64,000 nt of DNA, from assembly GCA_000469685.2 (NCBI GenBank), contig LS997562.1, positions 9,314,007 through 9,378,006 on the forward strand, written 5' to 3'. Source of the stretch: Haemonchus contortus (taxonomy: Eukaryota > Nematoda > Chromadorea > Rhabditida > Trichostrongylidae). This document shows, piece by piece, positions 1 through 37,106 of this stretch (position 1 is the stretch's first letter; the number at the start of each line of letters is the position of its first letter). The translations under genes and the position numbers were made by a program. The notes below the pieces were generated by a model. The model had not been told where the DNA came from. It worked only from the letters and a program-made list of their open reading frames with translations, and made no database searches.

Positions 1-25539
<25,539 letters not shown>

Positions 25540-28057
25540 GGCATGAATTGCTAGTGTATGACAATACCACAGACAAGTCTAGTGAATGAATATGATGCGG
25601 AGGAGACACCCGTTCAGTGTCGATATTTCATAATCCGTGGCCGCACAGATGCACTGACGACGGCGGTGGTGGTCGGGGCAAACAGAGTTTTTGCGGGCAG
25701 CCGCACACATACGGCCTAATTGAGCGCCACGACTATATCGATACACGAAATGCTCTCGATAGTCCTTGAAAATTATTGGAATGCGACAAGATGTTATTCT
25801 TTTGAACTGGTGAATAATTAAGGAGGAGCTTATCTCCGGCTCAAGCGCAATTGAACATTCAGCAGCAGCGCCGTTTCGAACAAGAAAAAGGCCATGCACC
25901 ACTTAGTCCTATTCCAATCGAATTCATCGCCTCCGCTGCTCGGTCAGCATCTTCTGGTTGAAATATGCCTCCGTTTTTAGACGAAGAGCCAATTCAGAGA
26001 TGTGGGATTTGCTTATTCAACGGCCTTATCACTATCACCATCATCCCGCTGACGTTAAACTTGCCACACAGCTGCGTGCAAAATGGGATTTATCGAGCCA
26101 AATGAAATTCCCGTCCTATCTCATGGGATCCCATCAAACTGGACAACCCCAAGCTCGAGTTCTTCCTTAAAAAGGAGATGCTTCCTACATCTGTGAAGAG
26201 AACTTCGAGAACCACAAGATCAATTTTAGATACTTCACCCTTTCTCCAACTTTCCTTCCACATTGGCAGTCTACCAATATCTAGAGATAGATTCGGTTGA
26301 AGTTGAATATGACCTTTTGGGATTAAATTTGCAACTAACCCTGGTATCTTACTACGATAAGAGACTTTCTAAGCTACTAACCCGTGGAAACGGCGTTTCA
26401 GTTTTATTTGAACAAGAATCCGAGTAGACCTTTGAGATAACAAAAAAAAAAACTCAACCTGGCCGACATTGTTGGACGATTTCTCGCTCATTGATTGATC
26501 GGTCAATCAATCACTCCACCAATCCACCGATACTTCACTTCGAAAGCGTTTAGTAAGGTTTAAAAGTAACACAGGCCCTCTATCACAGCTTTTATACCCT
26601 GGAGCTCATGATAAGATTAGGTACCGCCCACCAGTAATTCTCTTTTCCGGAAGGTTTTCGAAGGTTTTAGGCCAATCTCATGGTTTTGTAGACTAATTTT
26701 TTCCCCTTCAGTATGCACAAACGTTTCAATTCAGCATTGGACGTTGAGAAAATCTAATCACCCTAATTGGATTTTCGCCTTCAGTCAGCCCTCTCCCACA
26801 AAAAAAGTCATCGAGTTACAAGCGCCCTCCTGAGCGTCATTTATGTCCTTTTCCTTCTGCAAACGTTCCTCCCAGTGTTTTCTCAAACTTCAAACAATGA
26901 ATTCAATGATGTTGATACAAACCTCAATTGGAGCGGCTCCTCCAGCGGAGGCTTCTCCACTGTCCATTTCCGCCACAGGCCCTAGAAATATTTTTTATTC
27001 TTGTAAGTAAATTGGTTTATGCTGCACAAAGTTTCGTTCCTAGAAGTTTCGAGAATGCCTCTTGGCTAATGAATGATGAGTCATCAGTGTTCAAATTGCA
27101 TCAAGCTAGATTCGCTGCAAAGTAAAAACTAGAAATGTGCAGCTCCTCGACGTCTTAAAGAAGACTTTTCTTGATTGATTTCCAGAGCAAGCCCGTGAAC
27201 AGCATGCAAATTCCCACTGATTAATCAAGGTTAGAGTAAAAAATGGAAATGTCAAAAACGATAAGAATCAGTAGCGATCAATTGCGATATTGACGGCAAA
27301 ACATCGCTATGGTGATGATAATGAATGATAAGACCGGAATAAAAAGGCTGCTGAAATCAAAGGGCGATCTACTCTTCGAACAAAACTTGGCGCACAAATC
27401 GCGCCAGAACTGTCGGCGGGTCAGTAGGTGGTTGATTGACGCAAGGATGGTATTTGCAGTGGGGCACGGTTTAATGAGGATTTAATAATCCTTTTTTCTT
27501 TAGGGTTGTATTTCATTTTCCTTACTTCTTTCTCGAAAGGTTTTTCCTCTCTTTGTTCTGTAATCCTACCCATTGCTAACCATCTAGTTTTACGGTGATA
27601 ATTCGCGTACGCCAAGGATTTTTGTACAGCTGTTTGCGGTGACGTGATTCTCAGTAGCATTGTAGCTCATTGAACATGTCTTTCCGCATATTTATGTTTG
27701 ATTTGATGTTTTTCTTTCCTTCAAACCCAGCATGAAACGAAGCGAATGAAATGGTCGTCAGTGTTCTGTTTTGTGGACCCTGAAGGGTCAGGGGCATATT
27801 GTAAGGATGTATTTTCTTTTTTGTACTGTAGTATTTTGAAAACCCTAGCTACGTAAGCTTTCGGCAGGCTTTCATGTTTTAGTTATTGCGACCGTGTGTT
27901 TATCTTCTATGTTTTCCGCACGTTGATTGCGGTTTTCGATGGCATTCAACGCCTGTACAAGTTACATAGTAAATAGTATTGGGCATAATGTTGAATGAGG
28001 ATCGATTTCAGTTGCGAGAAGCTCGCGCAAGTCAGATCGTAGGTAGCTGAACAAATA
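25540..28057. promoter_or_regulatory. Divergent intergenic region between dhc-1 and HYPK
   Basis: About 2.5 kb between two start codons that point away from each other, so it should contain both promoters. I see no conserved gene. A plus-strand frame at 26767-26985 has a signal-peptide-like stretch, but no supporting splice sites or family likeness. A TTTCAG at 28006-28011, 46 bp before the HYPK ATG, could serve as a spliced-leader acceptor; that is inference. Confidence 0.45.
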
Positions 28058-29058
28058 ATGGCGGACAAGGATGACGGAATGGGAGAGGAAGAAGTCAAAC
28101 AAAATGACAAGCACAATTGGGGAGCTGCAGATTTGGAAAAGGTATTGTTATTATTATTATTATTCGACTACACTTTCTATAATAGCAAAATGGGAGAAGA
28201 GCAAAAATTCGCAACTGTGTCATCAAAACACAGCTGTACTACCACCTCGTCTGACCTTTTTCTTGTGTGCCACTTGGAAAAGCTTTCCTAACTTTGCCAC
28301 CAGAATCGGTCAGCAGATTTTGACATAGTATTTGAAGAGAATGTGAATTTTCTGTTGACTTGATACCACTGCATTTTACTTCGCTTCAACGAAACCGTAT
28401 GTTTCTCATGGTGGTTAAATTCCATACTCACAGAGCGTGCAGCAGCCATTACCTCCTATATGTTGGTGACTGTTAGAGGGCGTTCTTTATTCTTCGTGAA
28501 AGTTTTCATGAAACCCGCATTGGGAGGAGCCTTCTGTTTGTCTCCACACGTTTTTGATCCAGCGAGGTATTACTTTTGTTAATTGTTCAGGTTAAAGTGG
28601 TTGAAGAGGAAAAAGATGACTTGAAGATGTCTTCGGATGCAATAGGGAAAATTATTTCCAATCCTCAACAGGTGATCATACTCTTTTAATCTTTATTTGT
28701 ATGGTAGTAAGTAATGTTTTGCGAACAATGCTCTAACTTTTTTCACTACTGTCTCATCTTACCTGATCTTAAAACCGCATGTCTCCATTTTTAGCCTCAA
28801 CGCAAAATAGTCAACATCAAGAAGGACGATCTGGAAATGATTATGAATGAGCTTGAGTTGCCCAAGGTACTTTCATCTTGAGCTTCGTTTCACTTTTATT
28901 CTTTCGCTTTTTCTAACTGCTTTTTTGTAATGATTTCGTAAATTTCCTCGATTTTCTATTGCTCTTCTTTCCAGAGTGTCGTGGAAAAGAAATTGATCGA
29001 AGTGAATGGTGATCCGATAGCCGCTATAAAAAGCTTCATGGGGTTCGATACCTCGTAG
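28058..29058 (+). CDS. HYPK: HYPK (huntingtin-interacting protein K) homologue
   Basis: A 106-aa protein in four exons: 28058-28141, 28591-28671, 28795-28866 and 28975-29058. All junctions are phase 0 with GT/AG borders, and the total is an exact 107 codons including TAG. The acidic N-terminus leads into DLKMSSDAIGKIISNPQQ and a C-terminal UBA-like domain (KKDDLEMIMNELEL ... KLIEVNGDPIAAIKSFMGF). HYPK associates with the NatA N-terminal acetyltransferase at the ribosome, tunes its activity and has chaperone-like properties; the length (human about 121-129 aa) fits. It lies head-to-head with dhc-1 and just upstream of a mariner insertion. Confidence 0.93.
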
Positions 29059-29546
29059 TCATGTAGGTGTTGTTGAATTTTTGTTGTGTTATTGTCTTGT
29101 TGACACAATGTTCCTTAAGTATGATGTGTACAGAGCCTTTATAAAGTATTTACTTACTTTGATACAATTTTTGTGTAATACATTGAATAATTTGCAACAC
29201 TGAACAATTTACAGTATTAACAATAGTCCTGATACAGTATCACTTTGCACAGATGTAAAGTGAGCCAGTGGATGGCTAGAACTCAGCTGAGTAGCTCGAT
29301 GGGATGTTCCATGTATCGGATCTCTATCTCATTCGTACAGGCATTAGAGGATGCTTTCGATTTGAATTGGCAGTCCCTTGCTTTTTTACTCAATGAAAAC
29401 TACAAATGTTTGAGAATGCTATTATAGACTGCATGACCACACCTTGATAGCTCAAATCTCGCCGTCTAGTGTAGTTGAGCGCTCTTGGTACTACACCACC
29501 TCGGCCTCATCTTTTATAGCTTACCACACTTGAGGAGAGTGAGGTA

Positions 29547-30820
29547 TTAGGGTGTCCCAAAAGTTTTGAGAAAATTTGTTTGGTTTGTTCAACACAAAAA
29601 TACTACAACAAAAAGGTGAGATGAGTAATCGGGATAGTGGCCCTCTTTAGCCACGACGTCCCTCCATCGACTGGGCAGAGCACTGATGCCATTCATCCAG
29701 AAAGAAGAAGGACGTGAAGCGATCCATTCATCCACTACATGTTTGACCTCCTGACGATTGTTGAATTTTTTCCCTTTCGTGTAGGCCTCCAGGCTTCTGA
29801 AAGCATGGTAGTCACAAGGACTAAGATCAGGTGAGTATGGGGGGTGGGGCAGCCAGGTAATCCCAAGCCTTTCCAGCTCCTCAGCCGTCCCCCTAGCATG
29901 ATGTGGTCGAGCGTGACTCATCAAAATCAGAAACTTTCCCTGCATTCGGTGTGAAACCGGGGCTCCAGACACCATCTCCCGCAGCTGCTCGCAGAATACC
30001 CTCACAGTCACAGCAGTACCCTCAGGTAGGATCTCATAGTAGAAAAAGCCGGCGGAGCATGAGAAGAACGAGATCGTATTCTTTTCAACGTGTTCCCCAC
30101 GCTTGGCAACGGCTTCTGGCCTTATGACGATTGGTAGCCACTGCAACTTCCTGTATGGATTATCATAAGGAACCCACTTCTCATCCTGAGCGATGATGAA
30201 GCTCGTCCAATCCACCGTTCGCTTGCGGTCGAGTAGCTTCCGACACACATCGACCAGCACCTGACGCTCGCTCTCAGTCAAGGTGTGGGGGATGATTGCA
30301 AGAATTGCTGCGCGAAAGCAACGTCTGCGTAGGATGTCGTGGGTGGTGGAACGGGGAGCAGAAGTCGTCCTCTCCATTCCTCTCAAGCTTTGAGAAGGAT
30401 TGCTTTGGACGGAGGCTAAGACAATTTCGGTCTTGGTGGAACGTGGACGTCCGCTCCGTGGCACTTCGTCGAAGTGAAACTCTCTTCTAGAGAAGTGGCC
30501 GTACCACCTATAGCAGGTGGCGAGGGAAGGTGCAGTACTGCCCATCGATGACTGCAATTCATTCCGCTCTTGAGTGGCGGAGTGACCAGATCGGTAGTAA
30601 TGAAGCAGAAGGCGCCTGTAGTCGTGTCAGTCGAAAATAATTCAAATGTTGATAACTCACTTCCAAAGATAAAGTGCAATACTGTTCTCTTGTTACGATG
30701 ATCTGCTAAGCGTGACCTCTTACTGACCTTTTCTCCGTGGCTCTGCCTCGGCGCTTTCTTGCGCAGCATGGTTGCGAAATACATGACCCAAATTTTCTCA
30801 AAACTTTTGGGACACCCTAA
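29547..30820 (-). mobile_element. mariner-family transposon
   Basis: A 1,274-bp element with inverted ends TTAGGGTGTCCCAAAAGTTT... at both termini (about 30 bp nearly identical), directly flanked by TA duplications at 29545-29546 and 30821-30822. Size, end sequence and the single minus-strand transposase are typical of mariner. The near-identical ends and clean target duplication suggest a fairly recent insertion. Confidence 0.95.
29589..30557 (-). pseudogene. mariner transposase, probably inactive
   Basis: A 322-aa open stretch with mariner blocks: CYRWYGHFSRREF, DEKWVPYDNPYRKLQW, YSPDLSPCDYHAFRSLEAY and GKKFNNRQEV. The frame stays open upstream to about 30,620 (RRLLLHYYRSGHSATQ) and then meets a TGA, so no good start codon is visible and the extreme N-terminus is probably broken. 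In the D,D34D triad the first Asp (QDEKWV) and third Asp (PCDYH) are present, but the second motif, normally HDNARPH, reads MSHARPH, so the catalytic Asp is replaced by Ser. Loss of function is inferred from this. Confidence 0.85.
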
Positions 30821-32813
30821 TAGTATCGTTTGACGCTAATCCGTCCATGTATTATGATTATGATTTGTTATCGGAAATCAAAGAAAATAACAGGACGGCA
30901 ACGACATCAGATCCGATACTTGCTTACGCTTACAATCAGTTCAGCCATACTTCAAACTCGACTGGTAAGATGAAGTTAAAGTATTTTACGTGTGCAGCGG
31001 TTGACTATTGAAGGTTTCTTTAGTAAAATGGGCCTGTTTCTGGGCCCATGGGGAATGATGGTAGTTCTGTAGCTAAGCATGCTGCTAACGATGAATGGAC
31101 TTTAAAAAGGAGGTAGAACGAACTATCTCTGGCCTAGCGGCTATCGTGATATGGTCCGGATGAACCCCCAAATACGTCTTCAGAGCTCCGCTCAAATTCG
31201 CAGAACATCCTGGGACAGTAAAGCAACGCTCGACGTGTTTCAACCCCTATTGAAATACGGGACGTTACTCACGAAGCAGCTTGCAGTCGAAGACGAGAAC
31301 ATTCCCTTCAAAAGGAAAGTTCTCGGACTGGGAATAGAAAAAAAATAGTTACGATGTCTGAAACACATTGGGACACCTCCAGCATTCCTGGAGATGGCTG
31401 CTGAGGAACTGGAATAGTGGTAATGACAATTGGCGATCGAATCAGCCCACTGGTTGTTCACCGTGGCCAACGTACTCCCAAACTCTAGATTTTTTATTGT
31501 AGACTTCTGTTGCCTACATTTTCTTATGGCTGGTAGGATTTGTAGGATGGAAAAAGTGGAGAATGTGTACTTTGTTTGTAACGGTGTCAGCATGCTCAAG
31601 TATGCTTCATAAAGAAAATCCAAGACTTCTACTACGCCCCATGTTTTTGAGCAACATAATGCCTTTGGTTGACATATATTCTCACTTGTTTTCATTATTT
31701 TCACGATTTCCAGAGTTTTGTTGAGTGTCCCCTTGAACACATTACCTCTATCACTCCCTTCTGACAAGGAAATACAACGAGGGGTTCTGTGTTGGCCTAC
31801 TGCTCATGCAAACCTCTGACAAACCACGTACTTGGCGGCAAGTCATAATCTAACGGCAAACGTACAGTTAGGCAGTTATTCACTTGGTTTCATTCTTCTC
31901 GATGAACAAATCAAGGCAAATGACCTAAACATCAAATAACAACCCGAGTATTGGATCCTTGATCGACATGCACTTACCGAACGCCTTATTCGGAACTATC
32001 CAGAGAGGGATCTCGATATATTAATTAGAACCAGTTTGGGAGATTGAAGATAAAAACACAAAAATGCTCATCGCCTGATCTCTGCAAGCCGTTTCTGTTT
32101 TTCGTAAAACCCCAAATACGCCTCCAAACAGTGGGAAGATTTTCCCATATCAAGTCTAAAGAAACCAAAGAAGGAAGCAGACAGCAAATGGTATTGAGTT
32201 CAGCCCGCAGGCGACTTAGCCAACAGATCTCAGAGGTTGGAAAGCTGGTTTCAGTGAGTCTCTAATCTCCTGCATCGATTTGGATACCACAAATTGGAAA
32301 CGCGTTGATTGTCATACCGACTCGACCATTAACACCGCATTGAACCTTCCGGTGGCGGTACTTCTCCCCGAATTCCCACTGTGCGCTGCAGTAGGTCTGC
32401 GGCAGCTACCGTATCCTTCAAATGGGAATTCAAACCTTTGCCTTCATAGCGTGCGACTTCTTGCGATCAAGTGCGGCTAGTGCTACGCAATTTTCGGGGA
32501 TAAGTACTTACACCCGGTATCTTCCAATCCAGCTTTTTTGCAGGTAATAATTTTTCTGAAAAAATGAAAGAGGTAAAGAAACACTCAGAAGCTTAACGAT
32601 TCTCGATGTAAAAGGGATAGGTAACATAGAGTTAAAAATTGCTTTTTATGAGAGGAAATGTGGGAGAAAGTGATAACAGGAAAGAGCTCGTTGTTCTAAA
32701 TAGAGATGGGCTGATCCCTAAGAAGCTTCATTATCACTCAGTTCAATTAAAGTTTTTTTTATACTTTGATCTTATAAAAGTTATGCTTACACGGTATTAG
32801 AAAAATTGCCTTT

Positions 32814-32880
32814 TCATAGTAGCGCAGTTTATGAACAAAACAGGATGTGCCTCTTTTGTACAGAAACTGCGCTACTATGA
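32814..32880. repeat. 17-bp perfect inverted repeat
   Basis: TCATAGTAGCGCAGTTT at 32814-32830 is exactly reversed at 32864-32880, with a 33-bp loop. It may be a transposon fragment or a small structured RNA; nothing around it decides. Confidence 0.7.
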
Positions 32881-32934
32881 AACATCGGTTAACATCCGCA
32901 CAATCCAAGGATTGCATCTATTGGAGTGATTTGA

Positions 32935-33085
32935 GTAAAGGGAGGGAGAGGGGAAGGAGTGGCGGAGGATTGGTGAGAGGAGGGGGGAAGAGAGGGAAGA
33001 GGGAAATAGGTAGGGAAGGATGGAGGATGGGAGGAAGGAAGGGATGGAGGACTGTAAGGAGAGAGAGGGAGTGAGTGGGAGAAAG
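32935..33085 (+). repeat. Polypurine (GA-rich) tract
   Basis: About 150 bp in which nearly every base on the plus strand is G or A, with runs such as GGGAGGGAGAGGGGAAGGAG. Such tracts can form triplex structures; no coding role is evident. Confidence 0.8.
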
Positions 33086-34606
33086 GAAATTGCGTTCCTA
33101 GAACCCTTATAATTTTCTCTTCAAATTACGCACTTATTTATTCGCCTACAAGATGCATCAGCTGGGGTAAAAGGTACAGTAACTGAGGAAAAGACACTAA
33201 AACACAAAAAATGTTAAATCCCTAGCGAACTAATGACCCAACGATAGTCAGAAGCAGATGTGCCAAAAATAAGATGATCATCAAAAAATGAAGCAAATCA
33301 TTTGCAACTAATGGAGAAAATAGCTCAACCTGACACCTCATCAGTCATTTGTCATACGCGGAGATGACCGCGTTGAAAAGTCATACGTCATAACTCCGAT
33401 TGATAGCATCCTGGGCCTAGTCATCATTTCTTTTTCATTCATGTATTGATTAATATAGCCAATTCCTTTCGTTCATTTAGGAGAATCTACCAAGTATGTA
33501 AGGCCCATTTATAAAACCCTACCGATAACCTTGTCTCTGATTATTCCGATTTTTTCTTCGCAGATTTTTTTAAAGCCGATTTACATGATTCAGAGGTGTC
33601 TCAAAGCAATGATCTCATTTATCTCCTCACCCTCGTTGTTCGAGGTGTAGACCAGATAACCATTCAAATGTTGTTGCGAATCTGGCAAAGTTCGGCAACA
33701 TGGCGCATCCCCAAAAATTATTCAATAAAAGTCGACAAAACGACGGACACATGGAAATGTCCTCTTTTTTATTAGCTCTGATGATCACATAATGGAATCC
33801 TAGGCTGAAACGGAGCTGCTGAGCTAACAAAGGGCATTACGAGATTATTTCTCATTCATTCTGGTATCATACTTTTTTGCCTAGCGGAAAAAGTGGCCTG
33901 TTGGGTAGACATCAGACATTTCTTTCAGACATAAATACTAAATAAATAAACAAATTAATAAATAAATATTACCGAGTACTGCTCAATCCAATCGTTCCTC
34001 CTTAATTTTATCGTTGCTCCAAAACCAAACTGTAAAAACCAAAGGGACAACTTGAGTGTGTGGAAAAAACTGCTCGTGTGATCGCCGTTAATATTGAATT
34101 TAGTGGGTAACTTCAATGTTTGTCAAATTGTTGTCAAAAAATCCACCATAATTGTTTGGAGAAGGAACCAGTTTGAGTGCATTATGACAGGTTCTCCATT
34201 ATATGTCTATGTTTGCTTATGCACTTCAGTTTTTCATATCGATTACCACGGTGATGGGTCGTCAAACACATTATATCATTGCATTGTCTTTTTTTCGTGT
34301 TTTTTCTAAACTTTTTCCGCCATTGTCAATATTATAGTTAAAAATTACTGGGACCTCCTTTTTTCCAAAAATCACTGAAAGAGATTGAGATCACCCCCAA
34401 GGGATTTGTGAACGTACCGAAGGAATAGGGAGAGATACGGGAGTTGGAGCATTGGAAGGGGAGATCGTGTAGGGGTGAAAGAATGGCGCTTAAGGGTAAG
34501 TGAGTATGTAATAGTATGCTTCCCTGACATTTTTTCCATACTCACTCCCACCGACGATAAAAATTTTGCTTTTTCTTCCTATTACAACGTTTTATTCCTC
34601 TTCTGT

Positions 34607-34901
34607 GGGCGGAGTTGGTGTAGTGGCAAGTGGCGCACTATACCACACGCACGGTCAGGGGTTAAAATCCCAGGTCGATGGCCGCCTAGGCCAACCAAGC
34701 CTTCCATCCCTCCGGGGTCGGTGAATTGGTACCAGACTCGTCTGGGAGGATAAAAGCACTGATTTGTACATCGGCTGGCCACCGCAAGTCATTGTATAGG
34801 CCACATACGCACTCATTACGCCACTATGATTCTGAATGGAAGTCGAATGTGGGGCGCATCCCTCAAATGGGATTGATTAACGCGAGAAACTTTATCCTTT
34901 C
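34607..34901 (+). repeat. tRNA-derived SINE, complete copy with target-site duplication
   Basis: A 295-bp element. The head (GGGCGGAGTTGGTGTAGTGG) has a tRNA A-box, followed about 50 bp on by a B-box position (GGGGTTAAAATCCC, mutated here). The body contains CCTCCGGGGTCGG and GGGAGGATAAAAGCACTGA, and the 3' end is CTTTATCCTTT. It is bracketed by a perfect 13-bp duplication, ATTCCTCTTCTGT, at 34594-34606 and 34902-34914, which shows insertion by retrotransposition. It is about 90% like the copy at 44615 by eye. Confidence 0.9.
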
Positions 34902-34914
34902 ATTCCTCTTCTGT

Positions 34915-36614
34915 TAGCTATGCCTATGCCGTAGCATTTTAAATTAGAACCTGGAAAATCACTCCTACCGACAATGGCATTGGAGGTACCATCTCACCTG
35001 TCCGCATACTATGCCCATCGAGGAGGTTCAGTTCGACCGCCACCACACACCACTAGCCTTGGATATTACTGAAAAAAGGGGTAAATGAATCAAATACTCA
35101 TTGATTGATTGAGAAGTTTGACAGTAAATTCGAATCTCTACCTAATTTATTTTGTTTTAAAATATTTTAAATTGCCAGTTCCATTCATCGGTGGCATATT
35201 TTACCAACAAAAAATCGGAAATTCCGCTAGCTTCTGTCAAGGGAGAAGGCAAAATCCATAAAGTGGCAAAAACAATAGTTTGTAGTCCAGGAATAAAATT
35301 AATAATAATTAAATTATAAATGTAGCTCTATTGAGTCTACGTCAGTTGGGATGATGGTGAAAACGTAGTTGGGGAGGGGGGAGGGTGGGGGGCACTCATC
35401 CGAAGGTCAGTATATCATGGAATGACGTCAATGAAACGCGTTATTTCGTGTTTTATCACGGACATGCCAGTGTTCATATGAGGGCTTTCGCAGGGAAGGA
35501 GCACCGCGGTGAGCAAAATTTCTTTCTTTTTTTCTTTTTTCTGCAGGTGGTAATCATCCCAGCCACCCAGGTGCTCCTACCCTACCTAGGCTTATTTGGG
35601 GAACTAAATTTCCCTAGCTGAAACCGCATAAAAGAGCTAAGGTGGTCGGTTCCCATCATCCTCTACGCGCGCTAATATAACAAGGACTAACACGTTAGAC
35701 TGAGTTTATTTCTTGATATATTAAGCTTCGGATGGGTGGCCCCCCTAACTACATTTTCACCTGCGATGATTATTACGATCATATTTTGATGTATTTTAGA
35801 AAAGGATGCGTAGAGGCGCTGGTAGAGCTTTTTGCATTGAACATTCAGAGAATATAGCGTGGGCATCAAATCAGTCCTCGATGTTATTTAGTTGTCTATT
35901 TATTATTTACGCATGAAAAAAAGACAGCAAAAAGCCATTCAGCTATTCGGTAACTCCATTGCTCTACAAGAAATAGGACTGTATAATAACTCCGTTCCAG
36001 ACCATTCTTACTAGGCAGAATGCCACAGTAACCGTTCAGTGGTCGGTCTTGCGCGATTACGATTAGCCCCATAAAGGTTTCCTATGATTGCAGGGAATGG
36101 ACAGTTTGCCGTTGACATTTTGTTAGAAAAAGTCATATTATCAGGTTCTACTTGAGATCCACTATTTCAATAATGTATTTTGAAGATACAATTTACGATA
36201 GGGACACTTTCCGAGATTCAAAACTAGGAGAAATCTCTAGCTCCCATTCGGAGCGTTGGCGGATAGAAAATGGCCTAGATAGGACACACTGAGGGCCCAA
36301 ACACCGTCTTTATCCCAGGGTGGACGAGTGGTAAGGGCATTTTAGAGGCGGCGCTATTGTCGATGGAGCACACATGTTGAAAATTCAAACAACTGAGGAG
36401 GTTGAAGAAAAGGAAGTATTAGTTAAAAGCCCCTCTTCTCAGGAGCAGATAGTAATTTGATAAGTAAGAAGATGAAATGGTTAGAAAGAAGTTGCTTCCC
36501 CTAAATGCCTCGTTCCAGTTTTCCTTTCACTTCTACTGCTGTGAACCCATGAGAAAATTAATTGTCTAACGCCCTTATGTTTACGATTGATCTGCTCCTA
36601 TCAAAACCCATTAG
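34915..36614. other. No recognisable gene
   Basis: About 1.7 kb with no coding stretch I can support. At about 36316-36395 a sequence beginning GGTGGACGAGTGGTAAGGGC resembles the 5' half of a tRNA (A-box region), but its B-box is poor; it may be another old SINE head. Confidence 0.4.
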
Positions 36615-37020
36615 TACCCTAAAATTCCATAGATAAGAGCGGGTGAGCCTACCGGTGAAAAATGAATTGGAAAAAATCGAAATTGAATGCAGTCACCCCT
36701 CTAACTTGATGGATGGATAAATTAAACTTCGAAGAAGAAGTTAAGAAGAAGCCCCGCCCTTCAACTCTAAACCCCGCCCACTTAATAAACAATTCATATA
36801 AAAAAACAGCGATCCGTAAAAATCGCTGTTTTTCTATATGAATTGTTTATTAAGTGGGCGGGGTTTAGAGTTGAGGGGCGGAGCTTCTTCTTAAGTTCTT
36901 CTTCGAAGTTTAATTTATCCATCCATCAAGTTAGAGGGGTGACTGCATTCAATTTCGATTTTTTTAAATTCATTTTTCACCGGTAGGCTCACCCGCTCTT
37001 ATCTATGGAATTTTAGGGTA
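36615..37020. repeat. 406-bp foldback element (MITE-like)
   Basis: Starts TACCCTAAAATTCCATAG and ends with its reverse complement. The two arms of about 190 bp are nearly perfect complements around a short centre (AACAGCGATCCGTAAAAATC). The whole unit is one long hairpin. It lies 87 bp upstream of the DNase II start codon, so it could affect that promoter or yield double-stranded RNA if transcribed. No flanking duplication longer than 2-3 bp is evident. Confidence 0.88.
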
Positions 37021-37106
37021 ATCACGGATTATAAGCAGTGATAAGGACATCTACATATCTTCAGGGTCACTCGTAAAACCACCAAACAATTGGCTAAGCA
37101 TTCTAC

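Larger units (their letters stand above)
29520..30964 (+). other. Candidate exon split by the mariner insertion
   Basis: If the mariner and one TA are removed, 29520-29546 joins 30823-30964 in one open frame: LTTLEESEV, then VSFDANPSMYYDYDLL, ending in NQFSHTSNST. It is preceded by TTTTATAG and followed by a GTAAGA donor. It contains two N-glycosylation sequons (NRT, NST), as an extracellular segment might. The DPILAYAYNQF part faintly resembles the middle of DNase II, but not enough to name it. No neighbouring exons were found, so it could be a relic or chance. Confidence 0.3.
30965..34593. other. No recognisable gene
   Basis: About 3.6 kb without a convincing coding region. A 175-codon minus-strand open frame at 31240-31767 has no recognisable motif. 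The stretch holds a small hairpin (32814-32880) and a polypurine tract (about 32935-33080), listed separately. Confidence 0.5.

Noticed and set aside
26767..26985. Plus-strand frame with a signal-peptide-like segment between dhc-1 and HYPK
   Set aside because: Ends without a conserved domain or splice donor; the hydrophobic stretch could be chance in a promoter region.
31240..31767. 175-codon minus-strand open frame
   Set aside because: No recognisable motif, no matching splice sites, Ser/Cys-rich low-information composition; chance remains the simplest reading.
36316..36395. Possible tRNA gene (GGTGGACGAGTGGTAAGG...)
   Set aside because: The A-box region is good but the B-box is poor and the ends do not form an acceptor stem.
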